Assembly (NCBI GenBank): GCA_050260015.1
Contig: JBLNBN010000007.1
Coordinates: 1-54,614, forward strand
Direction of reading: 5' to 3'
Length of the DNA: 54,614 nt
Origin: JBLNBN01 sp050260015
Lineage (GTDB): Bacteria; Bacteroidota; Ignavibacteria; Kapaibacteriales; UBA2268
Shown in pieces: positions 1 through 8,535 of the stretch. Below the pieces are notes generated by a model. That model was not told the DNA's origin. It did not search any database and saw nothing but the letters and a program-made list of their open reading frames with translations. Every line of letters starts with the position of its first letter. Position 1 is the stretch's first letter. Position numbers and translations under genes: made by a program.

Positions 1-389
1 TAGATTTTTGACGCAAATAATTTATAAAAGAGCGCGAATCTTACGAACCGCGAAGCGGTTCAACGTCAGTAGCCAACGCCGTCCCAGCCCCTACCCCCCC
101 TGCCGCGGCGAAGCCGCGGGAGAAAAGCGTGCAGGGAGCAAGCGCTAGGCGTTACAGAACTATAATCCCGCTGGGATTAAGAAAAGCATAAGAGTACAAA
201 AAACACAAATTTTGCGTCCTTATATATCAAGCGCTTAGAAGTATGTCATTAGGAAGCGAGGAATCCATAATATCCTATGGATTCCTCGCTTCGCTTCCTA
301 ATGACTCATCTTATCTATTATCAAACGCTTAAGCGTCAATCCGTATTTTTCCTATACATAGATAGTTATTATTAGAGAACTATTGAGCG
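1..389. other. Repeat-rich intergenic region
   Basis: No convincing gene is seen here. The stretch holds several short perfect palindromes: GAACCGC-GAA-GCGGTTC at 45-61, CCGCGGC-GAA-GCCGCGG at 103-119, and TAATCCC-GCT-GGGATTA at 163-179. A long imperfect hairpin lies at 245-305. Two of the short palindromes share the core GCGAAGC, which is known to form an unusually stable mini-hairpin in DNA. The region lies downstream of panB, which is read on the minus strand, so some of these hairpins may end that transcript, but none is followed by a clear T-run on that strand. Confidence 0.6.
245..305. repeat. Imperfect long inverted repeat (GCGAGGAATCC family)
   Basis: The left arm at 245-268 and the right arm at 276-305 are complementary over about 25 bp, except for a 5-base insertion in the right arm (GCGAA on the minus strand). 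The arms contain AAGCGAGGAATCC, which recurs at the other end of the window (53966-53993). The structure is two copies of one dispersed repeat in head-to-head orientation. Confidence 0.75.
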
Positions 390-1211
390 TCAATAGGACT
401 CTTCCTTGCTTGGGAACTTCCCGCGCCTGATGTCGCGGGCGTAGTTCTCTACCGAGCTTTTTATATCCCTGTAAAGGTTTGCGTAGCGTCGCACGAAACG
501 GGGCGAGAAGTCCACCGTTAAGCCGAGCATATCCGTATAAACCAGTATTTGCCCGTCGCAATGCGGCCCCGCGCCAATTCCTATAGTAGGTATCGAGAGC
601 GATTCAGTAATCTTTTTTCCAAGCTCGGCGGGGATCTTTTCCAACACGACCGAGAACGCGCCCGCTTCCTGCACGAGGTGAGCGTCGCGGTATATCTTCG
701 CGGCTTCGTCCTGGTCTACTCCGCGGGCGCGGTATGAGCCGAATTTATGTATGCTCTGCGGGGTAAGCCCCACGTGCCCCATTACTGGGATGCCAGCTTC
801 GTTCATCACTGAAATAGCTTCGACTATGTTTTGCCCGCCCTCGACCTTAACGGCGGCGCAGCCGGTTTCTTTCATTATCCTGCCGGCGTTGGCGAGAGCT
901 TCGCTTGGTCGGTTCTGATAAGTCATAAAGGGCATGTCCGCGATAACGAGCGCGCGCGTAACTCCGCGCATGACCGCTTTCGTATGATAAATTGTCTCGT
1001 CCAGCGTAACCGGGATAGTCGTCTCCAAGCCCTGCACGACGTTGCCGAGCGAATCGCCCACGAGCAAAACGTCTATGCCCGATTCGTCCAGCACTCGCGC
1101 CATAAGCGCGTCGTAAGCCGTGAGGCAGGCGATCTTCTGCCCCGCCTTTTTCATCTCGGAAAGCCTTAAAGTAGTAACTTTCCGGGGATCGATTGTGTTT
1201 GACGCGCTCAT
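390..1211 (-). CDS. panB: 3-methyl-2-oxobutanoate hydroxymethyltransferase
   Basis: PanB transfers a hydroxymethyl group from 5,10-methylene-tetrahydrofolate to 2-oxoisovalerate to give ketopantoate, the first committed step of pantothenate and CoA synthesis, in the cytoplasm. The 273-residue protein has the usual family length. Visible family motifs include YDALMARVLDESGIDVLLVGDS near the N-terminus (metal-binding region), AAVKVEGG, MGHVGLTPQS, and IGIGAGPHCDGQ towards the C-terminus. The ATG at 1211 is preceded by an AGGGAAAAG purine stretch. It lies 30 bases downstream of alaS on the same strand and may be cotranscribed with it. No other pan gene is in the window. Confidence 0.96.
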   Translation of the reverse strand: MSASNTIDPRKVTTLRLSEMKKAGQKIACLTAYDALMARVLDESGIDVLLVGDSLGNVVQGLETTIPVTLDETIYHTKAVMRGVTRALVIADMPFMTYQNRPSEALANAGRIMKETGCAAVKVEGGQNIVEAISVMNEAGIPVMGHVGLTPQSIHKFGSYRARGVDQDEAAKIYRDAHLVQEAGAFSVVLEKIPAELGKKITESLSIPTIGIGAGPHCDGQILVYTDMLGLTVDFSPRFVRRYANLYRDIKSSVENYARDIRRGKFPSKEESY

Positions 1212-1241
1212 TTCTTTTCCCTGATAAATTTAAGATTCAAC

Positions 1242-3776
1242 TTAATTTCCCAACATTCTTTCAACAAGATTCGGGAATTCCTTTAAAAGCTCCGGCAGCT
1301 TCGAGAGGTCGCGTCCGCCGGCTGTCGCAAGGTGAGGCTTGCCGCCGCCGCCGCCGCCAAGAATTTTCGCCGCTTCGCCGACTAATTTGCCCGCAGGCGC
1401 TTTATCCTTTAAGTCGTCCGTAACAGCGACGAGTATCTGCGCCTTTTCGCCTTGCTTCATAGCGAGCAGCGCGGCGCCGCCCTTGCCGAGCTTATTGCGA
1501 ACGTCCTCGCCGAGCGTGCGGAGCGCGTCGAGCGAATCGGCCTCGACTTCGCGCGCGACTATCCTAAGCCCGTTTAGGCTGACCGCTTCGGCTATCCAAG
1601 CGTCGGCGCCTGCGGACATTTGCGCCATCTTATGCGCCGCGAGCGTCTTTTCCAATTCCCTAACGTTCTCATTTTTCTCGGTCAATTCGCCTTTAAGATC
1701 ATCAATTTTATTTTCCAATCGCTCGATCTCCTTAAGGACTCCCGCCCCCGTAACCGCTTCGATTCTTCTAACGCCGGCGGCGATGGAGCTCTCGGAAATT
1801 ATCTTAAACAATCCGATCTCCGCCGTATTGCGGACGTGCGTGCCGCCGCAGAGCTCGATCGAGAACGACGGGTCCATCTCGACGGCGCGAACGCGTTCGC
1901 CGTATTTGTCGCCGAAGAACATCTTGATCTTTCCGTGCGAACGAGCTTCGTCGAGCGACATCACTTTTGTATCTACGGGCTTTGCTTCGAGTATTTTCTC
2001 GTTTACTATATTCTCTATAGTCTTAAGATCGGCGTCGCTTATCTTTTCGTAGTGATTAAAGTCGAAACGCAGGTAGTCCGGCGCGACGAGCGATCCGGCC
2101 TGTTGCAAGCGCTCGCCGAGCGTTTTGCGTAGCGCCTCGTGCAGCAGGTGCGTCGCGGAGTGGTTGCGCATTATGGAGCGCCTGCGCTTCTCGTCTACTT
2201 GCGCGATCGCGACCGCGCCAAGCTCGGCGTCTATCTCGCGGTCGCATACGTGGGCGATAGCCGCGCCGCTGCGCTTTACGTCCAGAACTTCATAGCTTGA
2301 GCCGGCTATTATTATAGTTCCCATGTCGGACACTTGGCCGCCGCTCTCGGCGTAGAAAGGAGTTTTATCTAATATTATAATATTATCCTGTATAAATACC
2401 GCTTTGGCTTCGCAGGCCAGCGTTTCATAGCCGACGAACTCGGTAGTTTCCTCCGTCATCGGTAGCTCCACTTCCTGGCGAACGGACTTGCGCGCGGCGC
2501 GGGAACGTTCGCGCTGCTCGGTCATCAATTCGGCGAAGCGCGCGGTGTCAACCTGGAGCGATTTCTCGCGGGCTAATAGTTCCGTTAAATCGAGCGGGAA
2601 GCCGAAAGTGTCGTAGAGCTGGAAGGCGTCCTCGCCGGAGATCTTTCCCTCGCGCGTCGCGATTTCTTCGAAGCGTTCAATTCCCCTGTCCAGCGTGGCA
2701 AGGAAGCTCTCCTCCTCGCCGCGGATTATCTTTTCTATCATGTCGCGCTGGGTTACTATTTCGGGGAACACATCGCCCATCGTCTCGCAGAGAACGCCTA
2801 CTAATTTATATATGATAGGCTCGCGGACCCCGAGGTTGCGCGCGAAGCGGGAAGCGCGGCGCAATATCCTGCGCAGAACGTAGCTGCGGCCCTCGTTGCC
2901 GGGAGTCGCGCCGTCGCCTATGGCGAACGTTAGCGCGCGGGCGTGGTCGGCGATGACGCGCATTGCAATGCCCGTGCGGTCGGTCAGTTCCGCGGAGTAC
3001 TTCTTCCCGGTCAATTTTTCGATATCTTTTAATAGCGGCGTAAATACGTCCGTATCGTAGTTGGACGACTTGCCCTGGATGACGGCGCAGATGCGTTCGA
3101 AACCCATCCCGGTGTCGACGTGGCGCTGCGCGAGCGGCTCGAGCGTCGAATCGGCGCGGCGGTTGTATTGGATAAAGACAAGATTCCATATCTCGATAAC
3201 TTCCGGCACGCCGGCGTTTACGAGCGGACCGCCGGAAAGGTCCGGCGTGCGGTCAAAGTGTATCTCGCTGCAGGGGCCGCAGGGGCCGGTTTCGCCCATT
3301 TCCCAGAAATTGTCCTTTTCGTCGAATCTATGGATTCGGCTCTCGGGCAGAAATTTCTTCCATATCTCGAAGGCTTCGTCGTCCGTGCGGTAGACCGTCG
3401 CGTGAAGCCTTTCGACGGGCAGCTTCCATATAGTAGTTAATAGCTCCCATGCCCACTCGATAGCTTCCGCTTTGTAATAATCTCCAAAGCTCCAATTGCC
3501 AAGCATTTCGAATAATGTATGGTGGTATGTGTCTACTCCCACCTCTTCCAAATCGTTATGCTTACCGCTGACGCGCAGGCACTTCTGGGTGTCGGCGGCG
3601 CGCTTGTAGTCGCGCGAGCCGACGCCGAGAAAAACGTCCTTAAATTGGTTCATACCCGCATTGGTAAATAATAGCGTCGGATCGCCGTGCGGAACGACCG
3701 GGGCGCCGGGAACGATCTTGTGCTCCTTTCCCCTAAAGAAATCTAAAAAGCTCCGTCTTATTTCGCTGGATGTCAT
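1242..3776 (-). CDS. alaS: Alanyl-tRNA synthetase
   Basis: AlaS charges tRNA-Ala and edits mischarged Ser/Gly-tRNA. The start is set at the ATG at 3776 (MTSSEIRRSFLDFF), which matches the typical AlaS N-terminus; the frame can be extended three codons to a TTG at 3785, but this is less likely. Domains in order are the class II aminoacylation core (HHTLFEMLGNWSFGDYY), the tRNA-recognition region, the editing domain with its zinc ligands NHSATHLLH and CGGTHV, a coiled coil, and the C-Ala oligomerisation domain with a GGGGGGKPHLATAGG stretch. About 844 residues is normal. It is divergent from the DUF3592-like gene, with about 130 bases between them. Confidence 0.97.
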   Translation of the reverse strand: MTSSEIRRSFLDFFRGKEHKIVPGAPVVPHGDPTLLFTNAGMNQFKDVFLGVGSRDYKRAADTQKCLRVSGKHNDLEEVGVDTYHHTLFEMLGNWSFGDYYKAEAIEWAWELLTTIWKLPVERLHATVYRTDDEAFEIWKKFLPESRIHRFDEKDNFWEMGETGPCGPCSEIHFDRTPDLSGGPLVNAGVPEVIEIWNLVFIQYNRRADSTLEPLAQRHVDTGMGFERICAVIQGKSSNYDTDVFTPLLKDIEKLTGKKYSAELTDRTGIAMRVIADHARALTFAIGDGATPGNEGRSYVLRRILRRASRFARNLGVREPIIYKLVGVLCETMGDVFPEIVTQRDMIEKIIRGEEESFLATLDRGIERFEEIATREGKISGEDAFQLYDTFGFPLDLTELLAREKSLQVDTARFAELMTEQRERSRAARKSVRQEVELPMTEETTEFVGYETLACEAKAVFIQDNIIILDKTPFYAESGGQVSDMGTIIIAGSSYEVLDVKRSGAAIAHVCDREIDAELGAVAIAQVDEKRRRSIMRNHSATHLLHEALRKTLGERLQQAGSLVAPDYLRFDFNHYEKISDADLKTIENIVNEKILEAKPVDTKVMSLDEARSHGKIKMFFGDKYGERVRAVEMDPSFSIELCGGTHVRNTAEIGLFKIISESSIAAGVRRIEAVTGAGVLKEIERLENKIDDLKGELTEKNENVRELEKTLAAHKMAQMSAGADAWIAEAVSLNGLRIVAREVEADSLDALRTLGEDVRNKLGKGGAALLAMKQGEKAQILVAVTDDLKDKAPAGKLVGEAAKILGGGGGGKPHLATAGGRDLSKLPELLKEFPNLVERMLGN

Positions 3777-3912
3777 CTTTTTCAATTTATTAATTTACAA
3801 AAACTGCAATTTAACAAATAATAGTAACGTACGAATTTGGCAATTAATTGAGAGGCCAATTTTTATTATCAGCCGTAGTTTGATAAATTTGCAAACTTAA
3901 ACGGAGATTAAC

Positions 3913-4404
3913 ATGGCGACCATTACCCATATACGCGCTCAGAAAAAGCCTATCGGCCACATCCTTAAAGTTGTGCTTTCGCTCCTGCTCTTTCTGCCGA
4001 TGCCGCTTGTTATTTGGTTTGAATATAATAAGGGTTATATCGATTCGAAGCTCTATCCAAAAGAATTTTCCTGGACTCCGACTATTATATTCTTAGTTAT
4101 AGAGGTCCTCGTAATGTTGGCGCTTTTAGCGTCGCTATTCATACACCTTCGCCGATACTATATAGCAAATCGATTATCGTACGCCGGCGCTTTTACTAAC
4201 GGGAAGGTCTCTAAAAAAGAGAAAGCGGCTTCCAAATCGGGCGCAGTAGGATATTTCCTAACGATCGAGTATACCCTGTTCGGGCAAAGCGTCGCATTGA
4301 GGCAGAAGACTTCTAAAATGATTTACGAATCGATGGAACCCGGCAAGAGGGTGGCTATAAAGTACCTGCCGTCGGATCCGACAATAGCCAGGGCGGAGCT
4401 GTAA
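3913..4404 (+). CDS. DUF3592-like membrane protein
   Basis: This 163-residue protein has two predicted membrane segments, at about residues 17-35 and 56-80. They are followed by a soluble C-terminal part that runs through a beta-rich stretch to GKRVAIKYLPSDPTIARAEL. That ending (a turn, V-x-V/I-x-Y-x-P, then P-x-x-A) is what I associate with DUF3592-type proteins, whose function is unknown. The ATG follows CGGAGATTAAC, a reasonable ribosome binding site. Its stop codon overlaps the anmK start by one base (TAATG), so the two are probably translationally coupled. I cannot assign a role; the link to cell-wall recycling comes only from its neighbour. Confidence 0.7.
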   Translation: MATITHIRAQKKPIGHILKVVLSLLLFLPMPLVIWFEYNKGYIDSKLYPKEFSWTPTIIFLVIEVLVMLALLASLFIHLRRYYIANRLSYAGAFTNGKVSKKEKAASKSGAVGYFLTIEYTLFGQSVALRQKTSKMIYESMEPGKRVAIKYLPSDPTIARAEL

Positions 4405-5516
4405 TGCGGGACGCGTCAGGATCAATGAGAGCTTTAGGGATAATGACGGGCACCTCGATGGACGGAATTGATCTCGCGCTATGCGAGTTCTCGGGAGAGC
4501 TGCCCCATCCGTCGCTCGAGCTGATCGAATACCTCGAGTTGCCCTACCCGCAGGCGCTGCGCGAGAGCATACTCGGTATGCTTAATTCCGGCTCCACGTT
4601 GCGGGAAATCAGCAGGCTAAACTTCGCGCTCTCGCAGATGTACGCGCAAGCTGTCGACGCGTTTTGCAAAGCGTTCGGCTTCGAGCGCGGCGACGTCGAT
4701 ATTATAGGCCTGCATGGGCAGACCGTTTGGCACGAGCCCGAGCCCTGCGATTACTGCGGCTTCAGCGCGGCTTCCACCCTTCAGCTCGGCAGCGCGAAGG
4801 CTCTTGAAGCGCTGACCGGCATCGAAGTTTGCTCGGACTTCCGCGCGCGCGCCGTCGCGCTCGGCGGCCATGGCGCGCCGCTTGTGCCCGTCTTCGACTA
4901 TTACTTCCTTCGAAGCGAAACCGCGCCGCGCATTGCGTTGAATATCGGCGGAATGTCGAACTTAACGTATATGCCCGCAGGCTGCAGTCCCCAGGACGTA
5001 GTCGCCTTTGATTGCGGGCCGGGAAACGTATGGCTCGACATGGCCGCGAAAAAGTACTTCGGCAAGAACTACGACCCAGAAGGCGAATTCGCCCGCCAAG
5101 GCGCATTAATTGAATCGGCCCTTGAGCGCGCTCCCGCCAGGGAATACATATTGCGTCCGCCTCCCAAATCCACCGGGAGGGAGCTATTCACCGAGCGCCT
5201 ATTCGAGGAATACGCCGCGCGATTCGCCGACGGCCGCGAAGCGTTGCGCACTATAACCGAATACGTCGCGCAATCTATTGCAATTAATGTCCGCAACTTT
5301 GCCCATCCCGCCTCGGAACTAATAGTTACGGGCGGCGGAGCGAAAAATACCTTCCTGATCGAACGGCTCCTGTCGTTACTACCGGAATGCTCCCTGCTTC
5401 CCGCCGAAGAACTTGGCGCCCACCCGGACGGCAAGGAAGCCGAAGCCTTCGCTTTCTTGGCCTGGCTTGAAAAAACAGGCCAAAACAGGCTCGCAGGCGA
5501 CTTCCTTTGGCGTTGA
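4404..5516 (+). CDS. anmK: Anhydro-N-acetylmuramic acid kinase
   Basis: AnmK hydrolyses and phosphorylates 1,6-anhydro-MurNAc from peptidoglycan turnover to give MurNAc-6-phosphate. The 370-residue protein has the expected length. The sugar-kinase signatures are visible: the phosphate loop GIMTGTSMDGIDLAL near the N-terminus, GLHGQTVWHEP, the ALNIGGMSNLTY strand, AFDCGPGNVWLD, and the late nucleotide motif VTGGGAKNTFL. The ATG at 4404 has GGCGGAG upstream and overlaps the preceding stop codon; an in-frame ATG at 4425 is an alternative that sits closer to the conserved motif. A glmM-like mutase and a BadF/GlcNAc-kinase-like gene lie 5-7 kb away, so this region is modestly enriched for amino-sugar metabolism. 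Confidence 0.94.
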   Translation: MRDASGSMRALGIMTGTSMDGIDLALCEFSGELPHPSLELIEYLELPYPQALRESILGMLNSGSTLREISRLNFALSQMYAQAVDAFCKAFGFERGDVDIIGLHGQTVWHEPEPCDYCGFSAASTLQLGSAKALEALTGIEVCSDFRARAVALGGHGAPLVPVFDYYFLRSETAPRIALNIGGMSNLTYMPAGCSPQDVVAFDCGPGNVWLDMAAKKYFGKNYDPEGEFARQGALIESALERAPAREYILRPPPKSTGRELFTERLFEEYAARFADGREALRTITEYVAQSIAINVRNFAHPASELIVTGGGAKNTFLIERLLSLLPECSLLPAEELGAHPDGKEAEAFAFLAWLEKTGQNRLAGDFLWR

Positions 5517-5815
5517 ACTCCAGCTTTTAATGCGAACTATAAGCGGTGAAATAGAACGCCCTTTATGAATGTGTGGATAAATTTTCTCACTGTAAAGATA
5601 AAATTACTTGGTAAATTTCTAAATAAACAGTAAATTAACAACTGTGTGTAGGCAATTTATTGACAAGCGTAATGGGAACATGTTAGTTTTGTAGGATTTT
5701 CAATTACGAAGTCCAAAAAAAATAAAGCAATAAGCCAAAAAAACTTCATTTCAACAAATAGTAAAATCATTATAATTGTTAAATATAAATAAAATAACAA
5801 ACAAATAGGAGCGAC
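5517..5815. other. AT-rich intergenic region upstream of the OmpA-family gene
   Basis: No ORF or RNA gene is recognised. The region is strongly AT-rich and contains one good Bacteroidota-type promoter (listed separately) about 125 bases upstream of the start codon, which implies a leader of roughly 115-120 nucleotides. A classic AGGAG ribosome binding site sits immediately before the ATG at 5816. Such a long leader could carry regulation, but I see no clear stem-loop in it. Confidence 0.6.
5660..5691 (+). promoter_or_regulatory. Bacteroidota-type promoter
   Basis: TTGAC begins at 5660 and TAGTTTTG occupies 5684-5691. This fits the Bacteroidota sigma-ABfr pattern of a -33 TTG and a -7 TAnnTTTG, with about 21 bases between the elements. 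It points towards the gene at 5816. The match is by eye; no transcription start is known. Confidence 0.55.
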
Positions 5816-8455
5816 ATGCGACGCATATTTTGTAAACAGCTCACTCTATTAGTTCTACTTGGCGCGATGCTATGCGCAAAAGCTTTCGCTGAAACAGACG
5901 CAAACGTCGGGGCGACGCTTTATATGTATAGCGCGACAATTGAATCATCCGGCATGATGCAATCCGGCAATGGCAGCATCCTGGATAAGAATCGAATTCG
6001 TATCATCAATCTTGGTCCGGTCAACTCTAAGGGAGACGACTACGCGCCGACGATTTCCGCGGACGGCAGAACGTTGTTCTTCGTTTCAAATCGATCCGGC
6101 AGCAAGCTTTCCAAAGATGGAAAGTCTTCGCACGACTTTTGGGCGGCGCGCAAGAACGACCGTCTCGACACGATCTTTGCCGTGCCTTATAACATCGACA
6201 CCGTTATCCACCAGGGTAACCAAGGCGTTAACACCCCGCTTGGCGAAGGCGCGGCCTCTATAGCGGCCGATAAGCAATCGCTTTTCTTCACCGGTTGCAA
6301 CCGCGAGGACGGTCTCGGCAGCTGCGATATCTATCGCACGACTATCGAGGGGGACCAATGGGGTCGCCCAGTTAATCTTGGCCCGAACGTTAACTCGAAA
6401 TACTTTGATTCCCAGCCCTCCATAGCTCCCGATCAGAGCAGGATTTACTTCGTTTCGACCCGCCCCGGCCCCAATTCCGACGGCGAGAACAGGCCGAAAA
6501 ACTTCGACATTTGGTACAGCGACTGGGACGACGACGCCGAAGAATGGCGCCCCGCTCAGAACCTTTCGCAATTAAATACAACCGGGCAGGATGTTTCTCC
6601 GTTTATCGCGGCGGACAACTCGACGCTCTTCTTCGCTAGCGACGGCCACAAGCCTAACTTCGGCAAGCTGGACTTCTACGTTTCACGTTTCGAATCCGAA
6701 CGCAACCACTGGACGAAACCCGAAAACCTCGGCGAGCCGATCAACACGGACGAAGACGAGATGTTTATCTCCCTTCCCGCTTCCGGCGACATCATCTACT
6801 TCTCCTCGAAACGCGAGGACTTAAAAGGTTACCAGGGCAATCTCGATCTTTTCATGGCTTTCGTGCCGACGTTCTTCCGCGCGGTTAACGTAGTCGGAAC
6901 GGTTGTAGACGAATGCTCCGGCGAGTTTATTCCCGCCGCCGTTACTATCCGCAACCCGATTACCGGCAGAGTCGTCCACGACAGCTTAACCACGAGCCAT
7001 ACCGATTTCGAATTTGTAGTCAGCAACACCGACTATGGCAATCCTAAAGATTCGATCAAATTCGTAGATCTGGAGATTACTGCGGAAAACGTTAAATATG
7101 CAAAAAAATCGGTCGTTCAACGCATCTTGCGCCCGAGCAAAACCGAGGATCCGGATGAAGCGAAAAAATTCGCCGACGAAGTTAAAGTTAAGTTCACGCT
7201 TGGTCAACGTCCGCAAATCGCTACCGACATCGCAGAAGCCGACTACGTACGCCGTTATAAAGCTAAACGCACGGAAATCGCAGGCTTCAACGGTTTAGTA
7301 ATGGAGCAGGTCGCTACATGGGACCTTTACCCGCTGCTTAACTACGTATTCTTCGACGCCGGAAGCTCGACTATTCCTAAGCGCTACAACCTGTTCAAGG
7401 ATCCGAGCCAGACTGCGATGTTCACCGATACGACCATCGCGGGCGGCACGCTTAATAAATACTATCACTTGCTCAACATCTACGGCTTCCGCTTAACAAG
7501 ATTCCCGGCTTCCAAGATCGAGATCGTCGGCACGAACGACGGCACGACCCCCGAAGAAAAACGCGCAGGTCTTTCCAAAGAGCGCGCAGAAAACATTTAC
7601 AATTACTTTAAGAATATCTGGAAAATCGACGAAAGCCGCATGAAGCTTACTTTCCGCGACAAGCCCGCGGTAGTTTCCAACCTAAAGGACTCGCTCGGCA
7701 TCGTTGAGAACCGCCGCGTCGAGATCCTCTGCGACGACTGGAACGTAATGCAGCCGGTATTCGACAAAGACCCGAAGACGTTCCCGCAGCCCGATCAAAT
7801 GACCTTCAAGCTTACGAACGGTATCGAAGACGCTATCATCGACAAGCGCCGCGTCGAGATCAAGCACGGCACGGACAATTGGATTACGCTCGACAACATC
7901 GGCACGCGCGACGGTTCCATCACCTGGGATTGGACGAACGCGGACGCTATTTATCCGAAGGACGAGCTCCCCTATACCGCGCAGCTTATCGTTACGACTA
8001 AATCCGGCGCTGAATGCCGCTCTGACATCATTTCCATTCCGGTTATGCAAGTCTCCACGGCTCAAAAGAAAGTCATCGTCGGCTCCGACTCCACGCTTGA
8101 AAACTACAGCTTAATTCTCTTCCCGTTCGACCGCTCAGACGCTGGCGAAATCAACGAGAGAATCATGCGCGAATACGTTTACGAACGCAGCAAGCCCACA
8201 TCCGCAATCTGGGTAACCGGTCACACGGACGTCGTTGGTCTTTACGATCATAACAAGAAGCTCTCCGAGCGCCGCGCAACGACAGTTGAAAACGGCATCA
8301 AACGCCAGACAGGCGGCAAGGTCGGCTTTATCAACGTCCGCGGCGTGGGCGAGGATGAACCGCTCTACGACAACGCTCTGCCTGAAGGAAGATTCTACAA
8401 CCGAACGGTGAACGTTATCATACGTACCCCCGTCGAGGAATACCAGGAAAAGTAA
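5816..8455 (+). CDS. PorE-like protein: PD40 propeller, carboxypeptidase-regulatory-like domain, two OmpA domains
   Basis: The 879-residue exported protein has a signal peptide at about 1-25 (cleavage near AFA-ET). Residues of about 60-350 form PD40-type beta-propeller blades with repeated S-x-D-x-x-x-L-F-F-x-S units, such as TISADGRTLFFVS and FIAADNSTLFFAS. A carboxypeptidase-regulatory-like strand (VNVVGTVVDECSGEFIPA) follows at about 355-400. Two OmpA-like peptidoglycan-binding domains then appear: one at about 500-640 (GTNDGTTPEEKRAGLSKERA) and one at about 760-875 (VTGHTDVVGLYDHNKKLSERRA). PD40, regulatory domain and OmpA is the arrangement of PorE, which anchors the type IX secretion machine to peptidoglycan; the second OmpA domain is unusual. 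The AGGAG site and a Bacteroidota promoter lie upstream, and a strong terminator follows. Confidence 0.85.
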   Translation: MRRIFCKQLTLLVLLGAMLCAKAFAETDANVGATLYMYSATIESSGMMQSGNGSILDKNRIRIINLGPVNSKGDDYAPTISADGRTLFFVSNRSGSKLSKDGKSSHDFWAARKNDRLDTIFAVPYNIDTVIHQGNQGVNTPLGEGAASIAADKQSLFFTGCNREDGLGSCDIYRTTIEGDQWGRPVNLGPNVNSKYFDSQPSIAPDQSRIYFVSTRPGPNSDGENRPKNFDIWYSDWDDDAEEWRPAQNLSQLNTTGQDVSPFIAADNSTLFFASDGHKPNFGKLDFYVSRFESERNHWTKPENLGEPINTDEDEMFISLPASGDIIYFSSKREDLKGYQGNLDLFMAFVPTFFRAVNVVGTVVDECSGEFIPAAVTIRNPITGRVVHDSLTTSHTDFEFVVSNTDYGNPKDSIKFVDLEITAENVKYAKKSVVQRILRPSKTEDPDEAKKFADEVKVKFTLGQRPQIATDIAEADYVRRYKAKRTEIAGFNGLVMEQVATWDLYPLLNYVFFDAGSSTIPKRYNLFKDPSQTAMFTDTTIAGGTLNKYYHLLNIYGFRLTRFPASKIEIVGTNDGTTPEEKRAGLSKERAENIYNYFKNIWKIDESRMKLTFRDKPAVVSNLKDSLGIVENRRVEILCDDWNVMQPVFDKDPKTFPQPDQMTFKLTNGIEDAIIDKRRVEIKHGTDNWITLDNIGTRDGSITWDWTNADAIYPKDELPYTAQLIVTTKSGAECRSDIISIPVMQVSTAQKKVIVGSDSTLENYSLILFPFDRSDAGEINERIMREYVYERSKPTSAIWVTGHTDVVGLYDHNKKLSERRATTVENGIKRQTGGKVGFINVRGVGEDEPLYDNALPEGRFYNRTVNVIIRTPVEEYQEK

Positions 8456-8472
8456 AGAGCTCTTCATAACAT

Positions 8473-8503
8473 AAAAAAGGCCGCTGAAAAAGCGGCCTTT
8501 TTT
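8473..8503 (+). terminator. Rho-independent terminator of the OmpA-family gene
   Basis: The stem AGGCCGCT / AGCGGCCT (8478-8485 with 8491-8498) has a GAAAA loop and is followed by TTTTT, 18 bases after the stop codon. The flanking A-run makes it a possible bidirectional terminator. Confidence 0.9.
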
Positions 8504-8535
8504 ATTATAGACAAATCATTATATTTGCTTATTAG

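Noticed and set aside
245..305. Possible CRISPR array from recurring short palindromes at the window start.
   Set aside because: Units are not evenly spaced, differ in sequence, lack unique spacers, and no cas gene is near.
1242..3785. Several long frames on the opposite strand of alaS, for example 1339-2052 on the plus strand.
   Set aside because: They are shadows of a GC-rich coding region, with low-complexity Ser/Ala/Pro composition and no family motifs.
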